Origin: JALYXS01 sp051003795 | GTDB lineage: Bacteria; Acidobacteriota; Terriglobia; Bryobacterales; Bryobacteraceae | Direction: 5' to 3' | Assembly (NCBI GenBank): GCA_051003795.1 | Contig: JBPCKZ010000036.1 | Coordinates: forward strand, 1 to 13,141 | DNA length: 13,141 nt | In this document: positions 1 through 6,570 of the stretch, piece after piece | How positions within the stretch are numbered: the stretch's first letter is position 1 | How the letters are laid out: each line of letters opens with the position of its first letter | The notes under the pieces: generated by a model | Seen by the model: the letters and a program-made list of their open reading frames with translations, nothing else | Database searches by the model: none | What the model was told of the DNA's origin: nothing | Made by a program: the position numbers and the translations under genes

Positions 1-185
1 AGACTATCCGCAAGAAAAGTCTGGATCTGCTAGAGACGCTGGTCGACCTTTCTGGCCTTTATTCTTCACCCACTATTTCTCCCTGATCCTGCCTCTGGCC
101 CTCAGCAGGCCCCGCTAATCAATTACGTTAGTTGGTTTCAAAATACTTCTTGAGGTCGGCTGCCATAGAGTCGAAGTCGAGGTAG
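1..185. other. Left edge without a recognisable gene
   Basis: No complete gene is supported here. On the plus strand the frame starting at position 3 stays open to a TGA at 84-86 and could be the last 27 codons of a gene entering from the left, but I recognise no family. On the minus strand one frame reads a plausible protein end (residues LDFDSMAADLKKYFETN then TAA) between about 185 and 126. It may be the tail of another gene or chance. A weak hairpin (CCTGC/GCAGG, 88-92 with 105-109) follows the plus-strand stop but has a 12-nt loop and no T-run. Confidence 0.35.
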
Positions 186-671
186 ATTGAGAACTCAAGA
201 CTTGAGTGGACGTTTCTGCGGCCCGGAATGTTCGCCGCAAATGCCCTGCGCTGGTGGGCGCCGCAGATTCGCGTCGGCGATATCGTGCGCTGGCCGTATC
301 TCGCGGCTCCCGCGGCCCCGAATGACGAACGTGATATCGCCGCGGTCGCGGTTCACGCGTTGTGTGAGGACGGGCATGCGGGCGCGGAATATGTTCTGAC
401 TGGGCCTGAATCCCTGAGCCAATTCGAGCAGGTGTCCGCAATCGGCCGCGCGATCGGCCGATCGCTGCGTATCGAAGAGATCTCGCCCGACGAGTGGCGG
501 CGGGAATCGCTGCCGCTTTGGCATGCGTCGATCGTGAATATGCTGCTCGACGCCTGGGCTGCCGCCATCGGTCAACCTGCGTACGTCACAGCGACAGTCG
601 CGGAGGTCACAAGCGCACCGGCGCGGACGTTCCTCCAGTGGGCGACCGATCACGCTACCGAGTTTGCGTAA
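186..671 (+). pseudogene. NmrA-like NAD(P)-binding oxidoreductase, 3' remnant
   Basis: This is the C-terminal part of an NmrA-type atypical short-chain dehydrogenase/reductase (NAD(P)H-binding, azoreductase-like group). The protein reads LEWTFLRPGMFAANA at its start, a block that normally lies in the middle of the family (substrate-side loop after the Rossmann core). DERDIAAVAVHAL, GAEYVLTGPESLS and a C-terminal RTFLQWATDHATEF end follow, all typical of the family. Homology continues upstream of the first ATG (228) to about 186, where an in-frame TAG at 183-185 cuts it off. About 160 residues remain of a family usually near 280-300, and the N-terminal GxxGxxG cofactor-binding fold is absent. 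No ribosome binding site precedes ATG 228. It is therefore probably a degraded or recombined fragment and not a working enzyme. A short expressed protein from 228 cannot be excluded. It converges on the DUF2950 gene. Confidence 0.75.
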
Positions 672-689
672 TTTCAAGCTCAGGTCATT

Positions 690-705
690 CGGCCGCGATT
701 GGCCG
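690..705. terminator. Possible weak hairpin between convergent genes
   Basis: CGGCC (690-694) and GGCCG (701-705) can form a 5-bp GC-only stem with a 6-nt loop, directly after the DUF2950 stop codon on the minus strand and shortly after the plus-strand remnant. There is no T-run on either side, so it would be at best a weak or factor-assisted terminator. The position between convergent genes is the main argument. Confidence 0.25.
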
Positions 706-1601
706 CTAATCCACGCGGGTCCACGTCTTATCGGGATTGTAGGTGGTTACCGGGGCTGCCATGCCAGCCGCTGGACGTCCCATATCCTTCTCGAAAATCA
801 GGCCATTGTGGTTGACGATAAACGCATGGATTCCCGTGACGCCGTATTCCGCGGGCCAGGCGACGAACGCAAAGCCGCCAATCATCGAGTCCTTTACAAG
901 GTAGTTGTGCCGTCCGCCGCGCGCGTCCGGTCCTTGCCCGGTCAATACGCGAAAGTAGTAGCCGTGGTACGGCGCGGGCTTCGCGCTTGAATGGGTCGCC
1001 GGCGGCCGGTCCGCGGCCGCGCCGGCAAATTCGCGCGGAACCAACGATTGCGCGCTTCCTTCCCAATACAGACCGTCGTGCCTGCCCGGCGAACTCATGA
1101 TGCGCCGCGCGTATTCGAGCAATCCGTCGTTATCGCGGTCTTGCGCGGCGTACTCTTCCTGCGCGGCCACGGCGCCCGCCAGAATCTCGATCGCATCCAG
1201 CTCATTCGCTCCAATGCGGCGGGCGCGCATCTCGAGCGCGCCTTCCGAAGCATCGAAACTCCATTTTCCGCCGCTCCTGACAAGCGGCACCGGGAAGGGC
1301 CAATCTTGCGAGCCGATCGACAAAATCATTTTGTCGCCGTTCAAGGGGTCGGGTTCAAGCTGATGCTTCCCCCGGGCAAGCCGCGCGAACTGCGCGCGTT
1401 CGTTGTTGTCCTGCTTCGGATCGCCCGAGGTGAGAATGCCCTCGCGTGGGGGCCGAAGATGGCCGTCAACGCGGCATCGCCCGCTTCGGCCGCGCCGATC
1501 GCCGCTTCGGCGGCCGCCTCCGGCGTATCGAAGCTCTTCCGGTCCTGGGCCGACACTACCGGCAACAACAGCGCTAAAACGCCGAATGCGGCGCTTCTCA
1601 T
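706..1601 (-). pseudogene. DUF2950 family exported protein, interrupted by a one-base frameshift
   Basis: The N-terminus (ATG at 1599-1601) is a clear signal peptide, MRSAAFGVLALLLPVVSAQ, followed by the family opening KSFDTPEAAAEA and AIFGPHAR. In that frame the reading then degenerates and stops at 1341. The rest of the family, REGILTSGDPKQDN, LSIGSQDWPFPVPLV, RRIGANELDAIEI, QEEYAAQDRDNDGLLEYA, SSPGRHDGLYW, GYYFRVLTGQGP and FIVNHNGLIFEKDMG, lies in another frame and ends at TAG 706-708. The switch falls at a run of five G on the plus strand (C on the coding strand) at 1448-1452. One missing C explains it, and restoring it gives about 298 residues, a normal length. The downstream part has no stops, so the lesion is recent, a sequencing error, or bypassed by -1 slippage. 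DUF2950 has no established biochemical role. It lies 2 nt after the DUF3300 gene, its usual partner in my recollection. Confidence 0.85.
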
Positions 1602-1603
1602 CG

Positions 1604-2905
1604 CTAACGTCCCCGCCTTCCGCCGCCGCTCTCATGTTGAGCGGACACTCGCGGAGCGGCCGCCGGCGATGAACCGTGGAAACTCCGTTGCGGCGCCATG
1701 CTGGCGTAACCGTGGTCGCTCTGGACGCGCGTGCGGGCGCCATCCTGGATTCCTCCGAACGCGCTTTGGTTCCGCGTTGGGTTCGCCGCCGGAAAACCGC
1801 GGCTTCCAAAACGCTCGCCTTGACCCTGCATTGCCGGGCGTTGCGACGGAACGGCCGCTTGAACGTTACCGCCGGCATTTCCGCGATTTCGGAAATCGGC
1901 GTAACCGCGATTCGCCGGAGCGGTGGATTGAACAGCCGCGCCCCGATTGCCGCCGAAACGTTCGCCCGCGCCGCGATAGTGGTTGTCCAGTTGGCGGTTC
2001 GCGTAAGGAACCCCAAGCCGGTGGCCGGCGTCATGCGCCCAAACCGAAGTTCCCCGGAAATCGCCTCCATGATAATCGTTATAGCGATACCGGTGCAGGA
2101 AGTAGTTGTTCACGATGACCGTGCGATTGAACCAGCTCGGTCCCCAACCCCAGCCGCCCCAACCGCCGCCCCAGCCGCCGAAATACGCGCCGATCGAGAT
2201 GCCCCGGCCGAACGTAAATCCAATGCCGATTCCCGGATAATACAGGGGCGGATAAGGGCCGTAAACCGGCGGACCCCAGATGTAAGCGGGATTGTACACG
2301 GGCACGTAGATCACCTGTGGATTGGCGGGCTGAATTTCAATCGCGGTCTGGCTGCCTTGGGTTTGCGTGGTGACCGTTTCCTGTGGATTTGAAGTCAGTT
2401 TGCCGTTGGACTGAGCGCGGGCGCGCATCCGCTGAACGGCGCTCATCACGTCACCCTCTTGTGCCAGGAAGGCATTCCCGATATCCGTGGTCCAACGAAT
2501 ATCCTGATTGAGCCGGGCGACCACATCGGGGAATGCCACCAGCGCTTGGACACTGGGGTCCCAATTTTGCTGCCGCGCGGCTTCCACCAGAGCTTGGCCG
2601 CTCAGGTTGCGATTCTGTTGAAGCCATTGTCCGGCTTCGACCACCTCGAGTGGATAGGTGCAAGCCACCAAAACCTGGCTGAGCAACGAATCGGGATAGA
2701 GCGCGACCGGCGCCACCAGGGAATCCAACTGATCCGGCGCAAGCAATTGTTGCGGAGGCTGCTGCTGCTGCTCTTGCGGCGGCAGTTGCTGCTGATCCTG
2801 AGGGGGAGGCGGCCCCTGCGCGAAAACTCCCGGAGCCATCGGCAATAGCAGCAGGGCGCACGCGACCGCCGTTCCTAATTTGCACTGCAAAAGCTTTGTC
2901 GCCAT
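1604..2905 (-). CDS. DUF3300 domain-containing exported protein
   Basis: This 433-residue protein starts with a signal peptide (KLLQCKLGTAVACALLLLPM, cleavage near VFA-Q at about 29). A Pro/Gln-rich linker (about 31-54) follows, then the DUF3300 domain (about 55-270). Diagnostic stretches are LDSLVAPVALYPDSLLSQVL, ACTYPLEVVEAGQWLQQN, WDPSVQALVAFPDVV, LNQDIRWTTDIGNAFLAQ, VMSAVQRMRARAQSNG and QVIYVPVYNPAYIWG. A Gly/Trp-rich, probably membrane- or surface-interacting segment (GGWGGGWGGWGWGPSW, about 243-258) comes next, then a basic, disordered tail rich in R, N, G and Q. Its molecular function is unknown. ATG 2903-2905 is chosen over an in-frame ATG nine codons upstream because a perfect AGGAGG lies 7 nt before it and because the signal peptide then begins properly. 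The DUF2950 gene follows after 2 nt, so the two are probably cotranscribed and coupled. Confidence 0.9.
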   Translation of the reverse strand: MATKLLQCKLGTAVACALLLLPMAPGVFAQGPPPPQDQQQLPPQEQQQQPPQQLLAPDQLDSLVAPVALYPDSLLSQVLVACTYPLEVVEAGQWLQQNRNLSGQALVEAARQQNWDPSVQALVAFPDVVARLNQDIRWTTDIGNAFLAQEGDVMSAVQRMRARAQSNGKLTSNPQETVTTQTQGSQTAIEIQPANPQVIYVPVYNPAYIWGPPVYGPYPPLYYPGIGIGFTFGRGISIGAYFGGWGGGWGGWGWGPSWFNRTVIVNNYFLHRYRYNDYHGGDFRGTSVWAHDAGHRLGVPYANRQLDNHYRGAGERFGGNRGAAVQSTAPANRGYADFRNRGNAGGNVQAAVPSQRPAMQGQGERFGSRGFPAANPTRNQSAFGGIQDGARTRVQSDHGYASMAPQRSFHGSSPAAAPRVSAQHESGGGRRGR

Positions 2906-2912
2906 GTTTCTA

Positions 2913-2918
2913 CCTCCT
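2913..2918 (-). promoter_or_regulatory. Shine-Dalgarno of the DUF3300 gene
   Basis: On the minus strand a consensus AGGAGG lies 7 nt upstream of the ATG at 2903-2905. It fixes the start of the DUF3300 gene and is by far the best ribosome binding site in the window. It suggests that this gene is translated independently of the upstream mannanase gene, which ends 64 nt earlier. Confidence 0.8.
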
Positions 2919-2969
2919 GGGTAGTTCGACATCCACCTGAACGGATGCGATCCCCCGGAGTTTAGTTAC

Positions 2970-4070
2970 TTAAATGGCTGATTTTAATGCAGAAGTAATC
3001 AACGCCGGTCGCATGCGCGCCGCATGCGCAACGATCGACGGCGCATCGGACGCGCCATAAATCGTGTAGCCGTCGTAATCGGGATAGAGCGAGCCGTCGT
3101 CTTGCGGACCGGCCAAGATCCAGACAAGATCTCCGGGCGCGTCTCTCTCGAAAATTCTTTCGAGCCAGCTTCCGAACACGCCGTCGCGGGTGGCGCGATC
3201 CTTCCAGCCATACTCTTCGAGCAGCACGGGCTTGCCCGAGGCGGATGCCGAGACCAGGTGATCTTCGATCCATTGCAACCCCCAAGCGGCATTCTTGCCC
3301 CAATTTTCCGGATAAGCATGGAAGGTGCCGAAGTCGATGCTTGGGATGCCGAGGATCGCGTCGAAATCCACGCCTTGGCTGCCGTTGTACAACCAATCGG
3401 CGCCCGACCGGTTTAACAACCCTTCATCGCCCGCAGCCACCAAATGCGTGGGATCCACCCCCTTCACGAACGAGCTCATCTCCGCTACCCAGCCCGTGGT
3501 GGCGGCCGTGCCGCCGCGCGAGGAACGCAACTCATTGATCAGTTCCCAAGCCATGATGGCCGGCTCGTCTTTATATAAAACCCCGGTGTAGGTGTTCTTG
3601 CGGTTCAGAAGGTGCGAGATCCAAGCCTGGTAAGCTTGGCGGGCATCCGGGTTCGAATAGAAATCGGAATGGCGCGACAAGCCGAACCACGCGACGTACT
3701 GGTCGATGCCCCCGAAATCTTTCCAGTTATTCACCAGCGGCAGGATCAGCTTCATGCCCCGCGTACTGGCGGCTTGCACGACGTAGTCAAGGCGCTCCAG
3801 TCCGTCCGGGCCATCGTTATAAGCGGGAGCGCCCTTCGCCGGGTCCCAATACTGATAGCAGACACCGGTGGGGAGCCCGTCGAGCGCGCCGCAGTCGAGA
3901 AATCCCCAAGTCCGGATCACCGGGAGTTGCATGGCCGCCGCGCGATCGAGCACCGCATCGGCCATCGCTTTCGAGCGGCTGCCGAGGTAATAGTTGTTCG
4001 CGCCGGCGAACCGGAACGGCTGGCCCTCCAACGTGAACTGAACGCCGTTGGTTGCGACGAAACCGGGCAT
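2970..4070 (-). CDS. GH5-family endo-beta-1,4-mannanase-like glycoside hydrolase
   Basis: The 366-residue protein is a whole (beta/alpha)8 catalytic domain resembling GH5 subfamily 7 mannan endo-1,4-beta-mannosidases, which cut internal mannan links by a retaining mechanism. Recognisable are the opening FVATNGVQFTLEGQPFRFAGANNYYL, RTWGF with a conserved Arg (R53), DEPAIMAWELINELR with the probable acid/base E180, TFHAYPENWG (H251, Y253), KPVLLEEYGW with the nucleophile E285 or E286 (E286 more likely by alignment), and LVWILAG with substrate-platform W317. No catalytic residue appears lost. Unusually for a mannanase, no signal peptide is present and no ribosome binding site precedes the ATG. 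The ATG directly abuts the in-frame TAA of the upstream secreted propeller gene. It may therefore be made by coupled reinitiation, by readthrough, or be the detached C-terminal half of a split gene. The exact substrate is inferred from family resemblance and could be another beta-mannoside. Confidence 0.85.
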   Translation of the reverse strand: MPGFVATNGVQFTLEGQPFRFAGANNYYLGSRSKAMADAVLDRAAAMQLPVIRTWGFLDCGALDGLPTGVCYQYWDPAKGAPAYNDGPDGLERLDYVVQAASTRGMKLILPLVNNWKDFGGIDQYVAWFGLSRHSDFYSNPDARQAYQAWISHLLNRKNTYTGVLYKDEPAIMAWELINELRSSRGGTAATTGWVAEMSSFVKGVDPTHLVAAGDEGLLNRSGADWLYNGSQGVDFDAILGIPSIDFGTFHAYPENWGKNAAWGLQWIEDHLVSASASGKPVLLEEYGWKDRATRDGVFGSWLERIFERDAPGDLVWILAGPQDDGSLYPDYDGYTIYGASDAPSIVAHAARMRPALITSALKSAI

Positions 4071-6566
4071 TTAGTGCGGGGCCGCCGCGATCTGACCGAC
4101 CGGCAATCCGGGATAGCCGACGTACATCCAGCCTCCGCCCGTCGTGTCCTGCCACCACAAGGTGCCGCTCGCCTCGCGACCCACCAAGTAGAGGCGCGAA
4201 CCCGACGTTGCCGCCGAAACAGCCTGCATAATGCCGCCGACATTGGTCCAACCTTGCCAATTATTGCCCGTCCCGATCGGGAACTTGTTATACCAGACGC
4301 CGCCCGATGCATCGACAGCCGAAGCATAAATCACGTTCCCGGCCGAAGCCGCTTGGGGATCGGTCTGCATCACGCCAGCGGCCGGCTCCCAGGTCCCCCA
4401 CTGATTGCCCTGGACGCGATTCATCCAGATCCCGTGCGAAGGGTCGCGCATCGAAACGTAGACGGCGTTGTCCGACCCGGCCGCCGCCGAAGGCTTACCG
4501 GGCGAGATACCGCCGCCGAAAACCCAGCTTTGAAATCCGCCGGACGGAACGTAATGCCCGCTCCAGAAGCCGCCGTAGCTGTCGCGCGCGATCAGGTAGA
4601 TGGACCCATCCGACACGGCCGCGAGCGATGGGTCGGTCGCGAACACCCCGCCCAAGGGTCGCCATCCGCTGAAGCTCCCCCCGGAATAGCTGTTCAGAAA
4701 GTAAGCGCCGTACGAGTCGCGCGCCGCGAACCACGCCGTGCCGTCGGGCGTGATGGCGATGGCTGGCGTGCCTTGTAGAATTCCGCCGGCGAATGTCCAT
4801 CCAAGCCACGCTTGTGAACTCGCCGAAAACGTATTGATGTAAATCGCGCCGTAGTTGTCGCGTTCGACCGCGATGGTGTCGCCATTGGCGTTTTGAGCCG
4901 CGCCCGGATCGCTGCCGAATACGCCGCCGGAGTTGTATATCGTTGTCGAACCGAACGAAGTCAGCCGGGCGCCGCCGAAGATGTCGTGGAACACGGCTGT
5001 CGGGCCGGCCGTGCCGGATTGGTTGATCGTGAACGCCTGGCCCGCGATGCCGATGGCGCCGGTGCGCGGACCTCCGCCCGAATTGGCGGCGACCGAATAT
5101 GCTACCGTGCCATTTCCATTCCCCGTTCCGCCCGACGTGATGGCGATGAAGGAAGCCCCGCTTATGGGCATCCACGGGCAGCCCGGGCTGGTGCTCACCG
5201 TAAAGCTACCGGCCCCGCCGCTTGGGCCGAACGCTTGGCTAGCGGGATTCAGGGTGTAAATGCAACCCGAGCCGCTCACCATTACCGTAACGGGTACCAT
5301 CGCCGAGCCTGCACCTCCCGCGAGCGAAATCATAATGGAGCCGGAGTAGTTGCCCGGCCCCAGACTCGGACTGACAAAGACCTGCAGCGTTGCCGGCGTC
5401 GGCCCGGCCTGCGGCGTCACGCTCAACCACGGGACGGATGACGTCGCGGTGAATGCCGTCCCATTCCCGCTAACCTGCAGCGTTTGTGCGGGGGGTACAT
5501 TGCCCGCGATGAAATTGAACGTGAGAGATGCCGGTGAAATGGATAATCCGGCGCATGAGGGAATCGTGAAAGTACCGGCCGTGGCGGCTGCGGCAGTGAA
5601 TCGCGGCAGTGGAGCCGCGACCGCGGTGTTTACAGTCGAGGTGGGAGCAAAGGAAACCGCAATAGACGCCGCGCCTCCCGCGACCGAGCCGTAACTCGCG
5701 TATACCGGCACGGCGAAACTCGCGGTCAAGGAGGGATTCGCGGCGGTAACTTCATAGACCGCCACGCCTCCGCTTACGGCGGCGTAGGCCCCGTTGGTGG
5801 GAGCGACGGGCGTAAGCGGACCAGTTTCGCTCGCCGTCAAGACCGCCGTCCCGCCCGAAGCGCCGCTTGAAATTGAAACCGGAACGAACAGCGTTACGCC
5901 CGACGGAACCGAGCCAAACGCGAGTTTGAATCGCGTGCCGAAGTCGGCCGCGCCGATACTGCCCGGTGCAGTCGTCGAGTTCAGGGTTAGCCCGGATTCC
6001 GTGCCGTTGATCGCCGTTGGGCTGCTTTGCATCCGAGGGTCGGCGGCCGTTCGCATTTGCAATGCGGTCGTAAACGCCTCGGCCACATTCACCGTCGCCG
6101 CCAGTTGCAAACTCCCTCCCGGGCACTGGAGCGAGGCCGCCGGGGCGGCAGTCACGCGGAGTCCGCTCGAAAGGAAGGCCACCATCTGCGGCGTTGACGG
6201 GATCGCGGGCGCATTGCCGCCACTCGCGGTAACTGTAGCCGTCACGTTCATGGGAGGCATCGGGCACGACGCATTAGCGGGGCAAAGTACTTGAGATCCG
6301 GGCGCGGGATCGTTTATCAGCAGAAGCGCGTCGCTCCCGTTGCTCGAGTCCAGCAGGCGGCTGGTCACGTTCGTATTCAGGAACAGTTGGAAATCGACCG
6401 GCTGGCCCGCGCTGGGCGTGCCGCCCGAACAGGTCAGCACTAAATCTCCCACGTGCTCGGTAAGGCCTTCCGCCCGAACGATCGGCACGTACGGAACATT
6501 TGCGCTACATGAGAATTGCGCGCTGGCCGAAATCGCCGAAAGTAGAAGTAGAAGTAGGATGACCAT
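4071..6566 (-). CDS. Exported Ig-like/BACON protein with C-terminal six-repeat beta-propeller
   Basis: This 831-residue exported protein begins with a short, very hydrophobic signal peptide (MVILLLLLLSAISASAQ). An N-terminal region (about 18-340) is rich in Ser, Thr, Ala and Gly and looks like all-beta, Ig-like surface domains. I do not know its family. Residues about 342-431 (LSISPASLTF, PWLSVTPQAG) and 435-518 (YTLNPASQAF, CPWMPI, RTGAIGIAGQAFTINQ) resemble BACON-type domains, which are common in carbohydrate-active proteins. Residues about 525-820 form a propeller of six repeats, lectin-like in pattern (PLL/sialidase-like), suggesting glycan binding. It starts 4 nt after the TPR gene without a clear ribosome binding site, so translational coupling is likely. 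Its stop codon TAA is followed at once, in frame, by the mannanase ATG. A role in holding the mannanase on its polysaccharide is inference. Confidence 0.8.
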   Translation of the reverse strand: MVILLLLLLSAISASAQFSCSANVPYVPIVRAEGLTEHVGDLVLTCSGGTPSAGQPVDFQLFLNTNVTSRLLDSSNGSDALLLINDPAPGSQVLCPANASCPMPPMNVTATVTASGGNAPAIPSTPQMVAFLSSGLRVTAAPAASLQCPGGSLQLAATVNVAEAFTTALQMRTAADPRMQSSPTAINGTESGLTLNSTTAPGSIGAADFGTRFKLAFGSVPSGVTLFVPVSISSGASGGTAVLTASETGPLTPVAPTNGAYAAVSGGVAVYEVTAANPSLTASFAVPVYASYGSVAGGAASIAVSFAPTSTVNTAVAAPLPRFTAAAATAGTFTIPSCAGLSISPASLTFNFIAGNVPPAQTLQVSGNGTAFTATSSVPWLSVTPQAGPTPATLQVFVSPSLGPGNYSGSIMISLAGGAGSAMVPVTVMVSGSGCIYTLNPASQAFGPSGGAGSFTVSTSPGCPWMPISGASFIAITSGGTGNGNGTVAYSVAANSGGGPRTGAIGIAGQAFTINQSGTAGPTAVFHDIFGGARLTSFGSTTIYNSGGVFGSDPGAAQNANGDTIAVERDNYGAIYINTFSASSQAWLGWTFAGGILQGTPAIAITPDGTAWFAARDSYGAYFLNSYSGGSFSGWRPLGGVFATDPSLAAVSDGSIYLIARDSYGGFWSGHYVPSGGFQSWVFGGGISPGKPSAAAGSDNAVYVSMRDPSHGIWMNRVQGNQWGTWEPAAGVMQTDPQAASAGNVIYASAVDASGGVWYNKFPIGTGNNWQGWTNVGGIMQAVSAATSGSRLYLVGREASGTLWWQDTTGGGWMYVGYPGLPVGQIAAAPH
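4107..4928 (-). repeat. Six tandem propeller repeats of 45-47 residues
   Basis: In the encoded protein the motif GG-[VI]-x-x-x-x-P-x-x-A begins at residues 547, 594, 639, 685, 730 and 777. The first four are GGVFGSDPGAA, GGILQGTPAIA, GGVFATDPSLA and GGISPGKPSAA, followed by AGVMQTDPQAA and the diverged GGIMQAVSAA. A second motif, (R)D-x-YG followed by an aromatic, sits about 22 residues later in each: ERDNYGAIY, ARDSYGAYF, ARDSYGGFW, MRDPSHGIW, AVDASGGVW and GREASGTLW. The regular spacing is what a six- or seven-bladed propeller would give. The last repeats are the most degraded. Confidence 0.8.
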
Positions 6567-6570
6567 GATA

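Noticed and set aside
1602..2070. Minus-strand frame extending the second half of DUF2950 upstream to 2070
   Set aside because: Above about 1450 this frame is basic, lacks family motifs and overlaps the well-supported DUF3300 gene. The true DUF2950 start is the signal peptide at 1601 in another frame.
991..2118. Long plus-strand open frame of 375 codons
   Set aside because: It lies opposite the DUF2950 and DUF3300 genes. Its product is Arg/Pro-rich, low in recognisable motifs and typical of antisense frames in high-GC DNA.
2747..2830. CAG/CTG-like repeats resembling a tandem repeat array
   Set aside because: They are Gln and Pro codons of the low-complexity linker of the DUF3300 protein, without a fixed repeat unit.
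3612..4778. Plus-strand open frame of 388 codons
   Set aside because: It is antisense to the mannanase and propeller genes, both strongly supported by family motifs and regular repeats. Its translation shows no domain.
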